From assembly GCA_050329415.1 (NCBI GenBank), contig JBHJOS010000029.1:1-21025 (forward strand): DNA of 21,025 nucleotides. Reading direction: 5' to 3'. The notes beneath the pieces are model-generated. The model made no database searches. It worked only from the letters and a program-made list of their open reading frames with translations, and was not told the DNA's origin. Position 1 is the first letter of the stretch; each line of letters opens with the position of its first letter. The DNA comes from JANNOG01 sp050329415. Its GTDB lineage: Bacteria > Actinomycetota > Actinomycetes > Actinomycetales > JBBAYJ01. Positions 7,681 through 14,482 of the stretch are shown here, piece after piece. Both the position numbers and the translations under genes were made by a program.

Positions 7681-8819
7681 GGCCGGCCCCGGCCGTCGCG
7701 GCCCCGCAGCGCCGTCCGCATCGCCTCCTGCACCGCCGCGGACCCCACCCACGAGACCGCGGCCCCCGGCGGTCGGATCAGCACCAGGCCCGGCCCCCCG
7801 ACCCGGCCCAGACGCTCGACGACGTCGAGCGTCGTCGCGCTCTCGGGCGCCCAGGCGTGCGGGGACAGCCGCACCGCCGCCGACGACACCGGCGTGGTGG
7901 TGACCGCCGCGGCCGGCACGGCGGCCGCCGCGGCCGGGTCCACGACCGCCGACGGGCGACCGCTGCCGTCGACGAGCACGGTGGTCACACGCCCGCCGTC
8001 GGCCGACCGGGACCAGTCGGCGACCGTGGCGTCCTCGGGCAGCGTGAGCAGCGGGCGGGTGAGCGACCGCGGGTCGACCGAGCGGATCCGGCGCCGGTTG
8101 CCGGCCACGGTGACCGCCTCGGAGGCCGCGCGCCACAGGGTCGCTCCCAGCAGCACCACCCAGAGGACGGCGAACAGGCTGGGAGTGGTGCCGCGGAGCA
8201 GGGGGAGGCCGATGACGACGGCCGCGGCGCCGAGGACGACGACCCGCCCGGCCCACCCGGCCACCTCGGTCCCCCGGTCGCGGTCGCCGGTGAGGCCCCA
8301 GACCACCGCCTCGAGGACGCGGCCGCCGTCGAGCGGCAGGCCCGGCAGCAAGTTGAAGATCCCGACCAGGAGGTTCGCCAGCAGCGTGGCTCCGAGCAGG
8401 AACCCCACCAGCCCGTCCGGCTGCCACACCAGCCCGACCGCCCAGATCAGCCCGGCCAGGGCGACGTTGGCCAGCGGGGCGAGCACCGCGACCGCGGCGG
8501 CCTGGACCGGGTTGGGTGGGGCGCCCAGGGAGGTGTGGCCGCCCCAGAGGTCGACGACGATCTCGTCCACGGCGAGGCCGAAGGAGCGCGCGACGGCCGC
8601 GTGTGTCGCCTCGTGGACCAGCACCGAGGCGGCGAGCAGCAGGGCGAAGCCGAAGGCGCCGGCGTACGCCGCGGGTCCCGGTCCGACGACCCGGGCGACC
8701 GTCCCGGCGTAGAGGACGGTGATGATCGCCGCGATGACGAACCAGGACGGCGCGATCCGGATCGGGATCCCCGCGACCTGGCCGAGACGGAGACCGGACG
8801 TGGAGACCCCTGCGGACAC
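7677..8819 (-). CDS. M50 (site-2-protease-like) membrane metalloprotease
   Basis: The 380-residue polytopic protein has the zinc motif HEATH inside a hydrophobic segment (VLVHEATHAAVARSFG) and the distant third-ligand motif NLLPGLPLDGGRV. These define intramembrane M50 proteases. About six membrane segments occupy the first 225 residues. The rest is a cytoplasmic domain, perhaps a degenerate CBS-like regulatory region (TVADWSRSADGGRVTTVLVDG and following). Such enzymes cut membrane-spanning anti-sigma factors or other membrane proteins. The start is GTG at 8819, with TACGAT six bases before it and no ribosome site, which fits a leaderless mRNA. The stop overlaps trmI. The M50-trmI-arc order is typical of actinobacterial Pup-proteasome loci. 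Confidence 0.92.
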   Translation of the reverse strand: MSAGVSTSGLRLGQVAGIPIRIAPSWFVIAAIITVLYAGTVARVVGPGPAAYAGAFGFALLLAASVLVHEATHAAVARSFGLAVDEIVVDLWGGHTSLGAPPNPVQAAAVAVLAPLANVALAGLIWAVGLVWQPDGLVGFLLGATLLANLLVGIFNLLPGLPLDGGRVLEAVVWGLTGDRDRGTEVAGWAGRVVVLGAAAVVIGLPLLRGTTPSLFAVLWVVLLGATLWRAASEAVTVAGNRRRIRSVDPRSLTRPLLTLPEDATVADWSRSADGGRVTTVLVDGSGRPSAVVDPAAAAAVPAAAVTTTPVSSAAVRLSPHAWAPESATTLDVVERLGRVGGPGLVLIRPPGAAVSWVGSAAVQEAMRTALRGRDGRGRP

Positions 8820-8825
8820 CCGGGG

Positions 8826-8831
8826 ATCGTA
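8826..8831 (-). promoter_or_regulatory. Candidate leaderless -10 box of the M50 gene
   Basis: TACGAT on the minus strand, six bases, then the GTG start at 8819. It faces the mirror-image element of the recB-like gene across the divergent gap 8820-8944. Confidence 0.55.
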
Positions 8832-8932
8832 GGCACTGCGCGTGGGCTTCCGGGCCGCCCCCCGGCCCGGTCCGGGCTCCCTCGTGTCGTCGTGCCGTCG
8901 ATGGCTTCTCGCGCCGTGTCCGGGGCGGCGCC

Positions 8933-8938
8933 TACGGT
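8933..8938 (+). promoter_or_regulatory. Candidate leaderless -10 box of the recB-like gene
   Basis: TACGGT, six bases, then the ATG at 8945. No Shine-Dalgarno sequence is present, so transcription starting at the ATG is the simplest reading. Confidence 0.55.
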
Positions 8939-8944
8939 TCGGCC

Positions 8945-9790
8945 ATGCCAGGGACCTCCGTCGTCACCGTCACCGGCCCCCGGCTGTCCCCGTCCCGGGC
9001 CGCCGACTTCAAGACCTGCCCCCTGCTGTTCCGCTTCCGGGCCGTGGACCAGTTGACGGAGGCGCCGAGCGAGGCCGCGGTGCGCGGCACGGTGGTCCAC
9101 GCCGCCCTCGACGGGGCGTTCGACCTGCCCCCGGCCGGGCGGACCCCGGACACCGTGCGTGCCCTCCTCGCCCCGGCCCTCGACCGCCTGGTGGCGGGCG
9201 ACGGGGCGATCGCCGAGCTGATCGGCGGGCTGGACCGCGAGGCGTTCCTCGCCGGCGCCGGGGCGCTCGTCGACACCTGGTTCACGCTCGAGGACCCGGC
9301 CCGTCTCTCCCCCGCCGCCCGCGAGCGCTACGTCGAGTGCCGGCTCGACTCGGGACTCACCCTGCGGGGCATCGTCGACCGCCTGGACGAGGCACCGGAC
9401 GGGTCGGTCCGCGTCGTCGACTACAAGACGGGCAGAGCGCCGGGGCTGCTGTTCGAGCAGAAGGCGCTGTTCCAGGTCAAGTTCTACGCCACCGTGCTGT
9501 GGCGCAGCACGGGCGTGGTCCCGGCCGAGGTCATGCTCGTCTATCTCGCCTCGGGCGAGCGGCTGCGGCACCGGGTCGACCCGGACGCGCTGCCCCGGTT
9601 CGAGGCCCAGCTCCCCCGGCTGTGGGAGGCGGTCGAGCGGGCGGCCCGGACCGGCGACTTCCGGCCCCGGCCGAGCCGACTGTGCGACTGGTGCGACCAC
9701 CGGCAGCTCTGCCCGGCGTTCGGCAACACGCCACCCCCCCTCCCGGCCGATGCGGTCGAGCGGCTCCTGGGCGTCCCGACCGCCCCCTGA
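8945..9790 (+). CDS. RecB-family (Cas4-like) PD-(D/E)XK nuclease with predicted Fe-S cluster
   Basis: The 281-residue protein belongs to the PF12705-type nucleases found beside actinobacterial proteasome genes. LSPSRAADFKTCPLLFRFR supplies the first cluster cysteine (Cys25). GTVVHAALDG holds the motif-I histidine. VRVVDYKTGRAP carries the catalytic Asp and Lys (about 159-161). CDWCDHRQLC supplies Cys247, Cys250 and Cys256. Four cysteines arranged one plus three at the ends are the signature of the 4Fe-4S clamp of AddB and Cas4 nucleases. No helicase domain is attached, so it is a stand-alone nuclease, with a role in DNA repair inferred. It is divergent from the M50 gene. A short hairpin follows the stop. 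Confidence 0.92.
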   Translation: MPGTSVVTVTGPRLSPSRAADFKTCPLLFRFRAVDQLTEAPSEAAVRGTVVHAALDGAFDLPPAGRTPDTVRALLAPALDRLVAGDGAIAELIGGLDREAFLAGAGALVDTWFTLEDPARLSPAARERYVECRLDSGLTLRGIVDRLDEAPDGSVRVVDYKTGRAPGLLFEQKALFQVKFYATVLWRSTGVVPAEVMLVYLASGERLRHRVDPDALPRFEAQLPRLWEAVERAARTGDFRPRPSRLCDWCDHRQLCPAFGNTPPPLPADAVERLLGVPTAP

Positions 9791-9791
9791 C

Positions 9792-9806
9792 ACCCCGTTG
9801 CGGGGT
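9792..9806 (+). terminator. Short hairpin after the recB-like gene
   Basis: ACCCCG and CGGGGT form a six-pair stem around TTG, starting one base after the stop codon. There is no T-tract. Confidence 0.45.
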
Positions 9807-9993
9807 CGTCGGCCTGGTTCAGTCGCAGGACACGGCGACGGCCAGCGCTCGGCAGAGTTCGATCATCCGCTCGGGGCTGAGGGCCCCGGTCACGCTCCCG
9901 GGTATCGTGACCCGACCGCGTGCGCGCCCCCCGTCAGCCGGGACGGACGCGGCCGGTTCCACCGGGCGCCTCGGGATCCTGCGAGGTGGACCG

Positions 9994-10169
9994 ATGGTGG
10001 ACGTGGTGGGGACGGCGGCGGCGGTCTGGGGCGCGGTCATGTGGTCCGTGCCGACGTGTTCCTCGTCGTGCCGAACGTCGCCGCGGTGGTGACCACGGTG
10101 GCCACCGTCACGGTTGCCGCCGTGCTCCGGACCCGTGCGGGCGCCCTCCCCAGCAAGATCGTCGACTGA
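9994..10169 (+). pseudogene. Remnant of a SemiSWEET/PQ-loop sugar transporter (ends joined, frame broken)
   Basis: An ATG at 9994 with AGGTGG four bases upstream reads MVDVVGTAAAVWGAVM, which looks like the first helix of bacterial SemiSWEET proteins. That frame closes at 10092 after an unrelated tail. A second frame, offset by one base, reads RADVFLVVPNVAAVVTTVAT and on to a basic end (LRTRAGALPSKIVD), closing at 10169. It resembles the last helix of the same family, which usually contains a LVVPN-like motif. Intact SemiSWEETs are about 85-95 residues; here the middle 40 or so, with helix 2, are missing. I read this as an internal deletion with a frame change near 10040-10060. The family match rests on recall of typical sequences, not a search. 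The alternative is two unrelated short frames in non-coding DNA. Confidence 0.45.
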
Positions 10170-10179
10170 TCGACGATCT
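10156..10179. promoter_or_regulatory. Palindromic operator candidate, copy 1
   Basis: Ten-base arms AGATCGTCGA and TCGACGATCT flank the spacer CTGA in a perfect palindrome. The nine inner bases of each arm are identical to those of copy 2, 51 bases away centre to centre. The spacer holds the stop codon of the transporter remnant. The form suggests a dimeric repressor site upstream of the ABC exporter. Confidence 0.75.
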
Positions 10180-10206
10180 AGATGCGACACGCAGAGCGCA
10201 GCACGT

Positions 10207-10230
10207 TGATCGTCGATTTGTCGACGATCA
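10207..10230. promoter_or_regulatory. Palindromic operator candidate, copy 2
   Basis: Arms TGATCGTCGA and TCGACGATCA flank TTTG. It has the same nine-base core arms as copy 1, with a different spacer, which shows that the arms and not the spacer are conserved. A TTGATC at its left edge could serve as a -35. The site lies about 220 bases before the exporter start. Confidence 0.75.
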
Positions 10231-10450
10231 CCGGGAGTGGGCCGCGTGGCCGTCCCGGCCCCGGGCCGATAGCCTGACCTGCGGTAGGCCGGATGAGGAC
10301 GCCGGGCGCTCGCCCGACTCCCGGTCGGGGGCTGTCCCCCTGTCGCCGGGCCCGCGGGGTCGGGTTGCCTGGGGCCGTACCGGCGGGCTGGACCCTCACG
10401 CCAGGTCAGCGTCCAGGATCGCCGTCGCACACAGACTTCAGGAGGACAGG

Positions 10451-11260
10451 ATGGACACCGTCGCCAGCGCGTCGGAGCTCGTCAAGATCTACGGCAAGGG
10501 GGAGGCGGAGGTCCACGCCCTGGACGGGGTGAGCGTCGACTTCGAACGCGGCCGCTTCACTGCGATCATGGGTCCCTCGGGCTCGGGGAAGTCGACGCTC
10601 ATGCACTGCATGGCGGCGCTCGACAAGCCGACCTCGGGGACGGTCGTCGTCGATGGGACGGACGTGTCCCGCCTCGGTGACCGGGCGCTCACGAAGCTGC
10701 GCCGCGACCGGGTCGGGTTCGTGTTCCAGGCGTTCAACCTGGTGCCCACCCTCACGGCCGCGGAGAACATCACGCTGCCGGTCGACATCGCCGGCCGGAA
10801 GGTGGACCGGACCTGGTTCGACCAGGTCATCGGCATCCTCGGCCTCGGCGACCGGCTGACCCACAAGCCGAGCGAGCTGTCCGGCGGCCAGCAGCAGCGG
10901 GTCGCGTGCGCCCGCGCCCTGGTGAGCCGGCCGTCGATCGTGTTCGCCGACGAGCCGACGGGCAACCTCGACTCCCGCTCGGCGGGCGAGGTCCTCGGGT
11001 TCCTCCGCCGGTCGGTCGACGACTTCGGCCAGTCGGTCGTCATGGTGACCCACGACCCGGCCGCCGCCTCGTACGCCGACCGCATCGTCTTCCTCGCCGA
11101 CGGCCGGGTCGTCGACGAGATGACCGAGCCCACGACCGAGCGGGTCCTCGACCGCATGAAGCGGTTCGACGCCGGCCACGCCCGCCATGCCGCCGGGGCC
11201 GCGGGTGCCGAGGGGGCCCCCGACAACACGCACCCGGCGGTCTCCGGGGCGGGTGTCTGA
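10451..11260 (+). CDS. ABC transporter ATP-binding protein, MacB/LolD type
   Basis: The 269-residue ATPase has Walker A GPSGSGKST (about 41-49), Q-loop FVFQAFNLVPTLTA, signature LSGGQQQR (about 143-150), Walker B IVFADEPTGNLDS (about 163-175) and the H-loop MVTHD near 198. The FQAFNLVPTLTAAENI and DEPTGNLDS forms mark the MacB/LolD/FtsE class, which powers permeases working by mechanotransmission and not by classical channel transport. The C-terminus carries an extra Ala/Gly-rich tail of about 30 residues. The ATG at 10451 has AGGAGG five bases upstream. Its stop overlaps the permease start (TGATG), so the two are coupled. Substrate is unknown. Confidence 0.95.
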   Translation: MDTVASASELVKIYGKGEAEVHALDGVSVDFERGRFTAIMGPSGSGKSTLMHCMAALDKPTSGTVVVDGTDVSRLGDRALTKLRRDRVGFVFQAFNLVPTLTAAENITLPVDIAGRKVDRTWFDQVIGILGLGDRLTHKPSELSGGQQQRVACARALVSRPSIVFADEPTGNLDSRSAGEVLGFLRRSVDDFGQSVVMVTHDPAAASYADRIVFLADGRVVDEMTEPTTERVLDRMKRFDAGHARHAAGAAGAEGAPDNTHPAVSGAGV

Positions 11261-13881
11261 TGCTGCGCGTCAGTTACCGCAACGTCACGGGGCGGTTCTG
11301 GACCCTGGTTCTCACCGCGCTGTCGGTCGTGCTCGGCACCGCGTTCGTGGCGGGGTCTCTGGTCTTCACCGACAGCATCGACAACACACTGACCAGAGCC
11401 TTCGACTCCACGTCGGGGACCACCGACGTGGTCGTCCGCGGGCTCGAGGGCGTCGGGTCCGCGGGCGGCTTCGGCGACGGGCGGGTCGCGTTGCCGCTGT
11501 CCCTGGCCGACGACATCCAACAGGTCGACGGGGTCGAGTCGGTCGAGCCCGAGCTCTTCGGCTCCGCGCTCATCGTCGGTGCCGACGGCACCGCCGTTCG
11601 CAACGGCCAGGCCCCGGCCTTCGGCTACGGGTACCTGCCCGACGACCCGGTGCAGGAGGTCGTCGACGGCCGCGGGCCGCAGAGCCCCGACGAGGTCGCC
11701 GTCGAGTCCACGACCCTCGAGCGGTCCGGCCTGGCGGTCGGCGATACCACGACCCTCGTCGCCGGTTCCGAGCCGACCGAGGTGACGATCGTCGGCGAGG
11801 TCGAGATCGACACGAACTTCGGCGCCACGATCGTCCTGCTCGACCCGGACACCGCCGAGGCGGTCTTCGCCCCGGACGGCACGGCCACGGTCTTCAACGT
11901 CCGTGGCGAGGGCAACGCCGACCAGCAGGCACTGGCCGACCGGATCGCCGGCGTGGTGCCGGACGAGGCCGAGACGATCACCCAGCAGCAGCTGTCGGAC
12001 GAGGCGCAGGAGCAACTGGAGTCCGCACTCGGCTTCGTCAACACGTTCCTGCTGGTCGTCGCCGGGGTGTCGCTGTTCGTGGGCGCACTCATCATCTTCA
12101 ACGTCTTCTCGATGCTGCTGGCACGGCGGACCCGGGAGCTGGCCCTGCTGCGGGCCGTGGGTGCGTCGCGGGGCCAGGTGCTGGGGTCGGTCGTCGTCGA
12201 GGCGGTCGCCGTCGGGCTCCTGGGGAGCGCCCTCGGTCTCGGGCTCGGCCTGCTCGTGGCGCTCGCGCTGCAGGCGGTCGTCGGCTCCATCGGGTTCGAG
12301 ATCCCGGCGTCGGTCCCGGTGGACGCGACGACGGTCGCGGTCACCATGGGTGCCGGCCTCGCCGTCACCGTGCTGTCCGCGGTGCTGCCGGCCGTCCGGG
12401 CCTCGCGGATCGCGCCGGTGGCCGCGCTGCGCGACGACGTGGCCCTGCCGGAGCGCCAGGTGCGCCTGCGCACGGCGATCGGCCTGGTGCTCGCGGTGCT
12501 CGGCGCGGCCGGCCTGCTGGTCGGCATCCTCGGCGACGTCCCGGGTCCGCTCTACGTCATCGGCGCCGGAGTGCTCCTCACGTTCGTCGGGGTCCTCGTC
12601 GCGGGCCCGGGCCTGGCCCGGCCCGTCGTCTGGGCGGTCAGCGTCCCGACGGTGGCGATCTGGGGCACGGTGGCCCGGCTCGCGCGCCGCAACGCGATCC
12701 GCAACCCCCGGCGCACCGCCGCGACAGCCGGTGCCCTCATGATCGGGACAGCCCTCGTCGGGGCGGCCACCATCGTCGCCAGCAGCGTCAACGCCAGCGT
12801 GGCCGAGGCGGTCGAGAACGAGCTGCTCGCGGACTTCGTCCTCGACAGCGGGCAGACGACGGTGTTCCCGACCTCGGTGGCCGACGAGGTGCAGGACGTC
12901 CCCGGCGTCGAGCTGGCAGTCCCGGTCCGCAGCGTCCTGCTGCAGGTCGCACCCGAGGGCTCCGACCCGGCCGAGGTCCTCGCCCCGCCGCCGGGCGGCC
13001 CGGCGGCCGAGGACCCGGGCGCCGCCGCGGCCGCCGGCACCGACGAGGCGGTCGGCCTGTTCGCGGTCGCCACCGGCCTGGAGCGGTCGGCCCGGGTCCT
13101 CGCCCTCGACGTCGCCGAGGGCGAGGTGCGCGGCGGTGGCGAGGACTCCCTCGCGCTCAACCGGACGACGGCCGAGGCGAACGGCTGGGAGGTCGGCGAC
13201 GTCGTCACCGCCCGGGCGGGAGCGGCCGAACCGCAGGAGTTCACCGTCACGGCGATCTACGAGGACAGCACCGTCCTGCCCGAGGCGGTCGTGGACCCGG
13301 CGGTGTACGACGCGGCCGTTCCCCAGGGCCAGCAGAGCGACAACCAGGTCCTCGTCCGCGCCCAGGAGGGGGCGGACCTGGAGGCGCTGCGCGCGGACCT
13401 GGCCGAGGTCGTCGAGCCGTACTACGTCATCAGCGTGCTGGACGGCGAGGAGTTCACCGGCACCGCCACCCAGGCGATCAACGTCCTGCTGGGCGTGGTC
13501 GCGGCGCTCGTCGGGCTCAGCATCCTGGTCGCGGCGATCGGCATCGTCATCACGCTGGTGCTCAGCGTCATCGAGCGGCAGCGGGAGATCGGGCTGCTGC
13601 GGGCGGTCGGCCTGACCCGGATGCAGCTGCGCCGCGCCGTCACCCTGGAGGGAGTGTCGACGTCGATCTTCGGTGCCCTGCTGGGGATCACGCTCGGCGT
13701 GGTGTTCGGGCTGGCGCTGCAGCGCGGGCTCGCTGCGGACGGGCTCGACACCCTGTCGGTGCCGTGGACGACGCTGATCGGGATGCTGGTCGGCGGGGCG
13801 GTGCTCGGCATCGTCGCGGCCGCGGCTCCCGCCTGGTGGGCCAGCCGCCAGCCCGTCCTGGAGGCCATCGCCACCGAGTGA
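11260..13881 (+). CDS. ABC transporter permease with two FtsX domains
   Basis: The 873-residue protein has an N-terminal membrane anchor (about 10-35, RFWTLVLTALSVVLGTAFVA) followed by a large extracytoplasmic MacB-type domain. FtsX domain 1 (about 258-385) includes ARRTRELALLRAVGASRGQV. Further membrane segments lie near 403-458 and 485-515. A second external domain (about 515-735) contains a Pro/Ala-rich linker. FtsX domain 2 (about 738-870) includes ERQREIGLLRAVGLTRMQL. The duplicated RxxExxLLRAxG motif is the coupling helix that contacts the ATPase. This layout is usual for actinobacterial exporters of lipids, antimicrobial peptides or envelope precursors; the cargo cannot be told here. 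It pairs with the ATPase just upstream and ends before a strong terminator. Confidence 0.94.
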   Translation: MLRVSYRNVTGRFWTLVLTALSVVLGTAFVAGSLVFTDSIDNTLTRAFDSTSGTTDVVVRGLEGVGSAGGFGDGRVALPLSLADDIQQVDGVESVEPELFGSALIVGADGTAVRNGQAPAFGYGYLPDDPVQEVVDGRGPQSPDEVAVESTTLERSGLAVGDTTTLVAGSEPTEVTIVGEVEIDTNFGATIVLLDPDTAEAVFAPDGTATVFNVRGEGNADQQALADRIAGVVPDEAETITQQQLSDEAQEQLESALGFVNTFLLVVAGVSLFVGALIIFNVFSMLLARRTRELALLRAVGASRGQVLGSVVVEAVAVGLLGSALGLGLGLLVALALQAVVGSIGFEIPASVPVDATTVAVTMGAGLAVTVLSAVLPAVRASRIAPVAALRDDVALPERQVRLRTAIGLVLAVLGAAGLLVGILGDVPGPLYVIGAGVLLTFVGVLVAGPGLARPVVWAVSVPTVAIWGTVARLARRNAIRNPRRTAATAGALMIGTALVGAATIVASSVNASVAEAVENELLADFVLDSGQTTVFPTSVADEVQDVPGVELAVPVRSVLLQVAPEGSDPAEVLAPPPGGPAAEDPGAAAAAGTDEAVGLFAVATGLERSARVLALDVAEGEVRGGGEDSLALNRTTAEANGWEVGDVVTARAGAAEPQEFTVTAIYEDSTVLPEAVVDPAVYDAAVPQGQQSDNQVLVRAQEGADLEALRADLAEVVEPYYVISVLDGEEFTGTATQAINVLLGVVAALVGLSILVAAIGIVITLVLSVIERQREIGLLRAVGLTRMQLRRAVTLEGVSTSIFGALLGITLGVVFGLALQRGLAADGLDTLSVPWTTLIGMLVGGAVLGIVAAAAPAWWASRQPVLEAIATE

Positions 13882-13893
13882 GCCGAGTGGGAC

Positions 13894-13926
13894 GGTGCCC
13901 GCCCGCCCGCCGGGCGGGCGGGCACC
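13894..13926 (+). terminator. Strong GC hairpin after the ABC permease
   Basis: GGTGCCCGCCCGCCC and its exact complement form a 15-pair stem with a three-base loop, 12 bases after the permease stop. No T-tract follows. Perfect symmetry means it could work in both directions. Confidence 0.8.
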
Positions 13927-13940
13927 AGCTGACACGGCGG

Positions 13941-13991
13941 CGACACCGCGCCCAGGTCACGCGGGTTGGCTGCGTCCTCGGCGCGGTGTCG
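13941..13991 (-). terminator. Second hairpin, probable terminator of the leftward unit
   Basis: CGACACCGCGCC (13941-13952) and GGCGCGGTGTCG (13980-13991) form a perfect 12-pair stem around a 27-base loop. It starts 24 bases after the stop of the secreted-protein gene on the minus strand. Confidence 0.6.
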
Positions 13992-14015
13992 TCACATCGT
14001 TCGATCGCCGACGGC

Positions 14016-14471
14016 TCAGCGCCGGATCCGGATGGTGTCGAAGGTCCGGTCGACGGCGCAGACGGCGAGCCCGTCATCGCCGGTTCGGCAGCCGTCGACG
14101 AAGGTCTCGACGGCCGCGCTGCCCCTCGTGAACGCGGGCCCGCCGCCGTCGGCGGGGACCCGGATCACGGTGCGGTGTGTTCTGCCGTCGCACGGGACCG
14201 AGACGCCGCCGGAACCTGAGGCGACCGCCCGACCGACCCGCTCCCTCACACTGAGGCCGATGCCCATGAAGTCGGCCGCGCACGAGTACTCCACCGTGAC
14301 GTCGACCGCGGCGCCCTGCGCGACGAGGCGCGCCGGGCTCTCGGGCTCGGCGAGGAGCACCAGGGGTGGGGAGATGTACGCCAGGGCGGGCGAGCCCGGC
14401 ATCAGCAGGGTTGCCGCACCGGCCAGAACGACGGCGGCGGGGATCATCCTGGCTCTTGTGAGCAGTTTCAT
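14016..14471 (-). CDS. Small secreted protein with four cysteines, function unknown
   Basis: The 151-residue product has a clear signal peptide: basic MKLLTRAR, a hydrophobic core AAVVLAGAATLLM, and a likely cut after SPALA. The mature part of about 120 residues contains four cysteines (EYSCAAD, VPCDGR, DGCRTGD, AVCAVD), which suits two disulfides, and alternating polar and hydrophobic stretches that suggest a beta-sandwich. No family was recognised. The ATG at 14471 has a strong GAAGGAGGG ribosome site. It starts 11 bases after the O-antigen-ligase-like gene and is probably in its operon. Confidence 0.8.
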   Translation of the reverse strand: MKLLTRARMIPAAVVLAGAATLLMPGSPALAYISPPLVLLAEPESPARLVAQGAAVDVTVEYSCAADFMGIGLSVRERVGRAVASGSGGVSVPCDGRTHRTVIRVPADGGGPAFTRGSAAVETFVDGCRTGDDGLAVCAVDRTFDTIRIRR

Positions 14472-14482
14472 GTGACCCTCCT

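Larger units (their letters stand above)
9807..10450. other. Long region without an intact gene, upstream of the ABC exporter
   Basis: Between the recB-like gene and the exporter lie the transporter remnant (9994-10169), the two palindromes (10156-10230) and about 210 bases of leader-like sequence before the exporter ribosome site. A minus-strand frame at 9819-10040 ends GALSPERMIELCRALAVAV and looks mildly protein-like, but it has no convincing start signal and overlaps the remnant. I do not call it a gene. Confidence 0.5.

Noticed and set aside
4891..8712. A very long open frame on the plus strand opposite arc, trmI and M50
   Set aside because: It is the antisense shadow of three clearly recognised minus-strand genes in GC-rich DNA; its translation is low-complexity with no family resemblance.
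9819..10040. Possible small minus-strand gene ending in an ELCRALAVAV-like helix
   Set aside because: No ribosome site or leaderless box fits any start, the N-terminal half is Pro/Arg-rich filler, and it overlaps the better-supported transporter remnant.
10489..13935. A long minus-strand open frame opposite the ABC exporter
   Set aside because: The plus strand encodes textbook ABC ATPase and FtsX permease motifs; the antisense product is Arg/Asp/Gly-rich noise.
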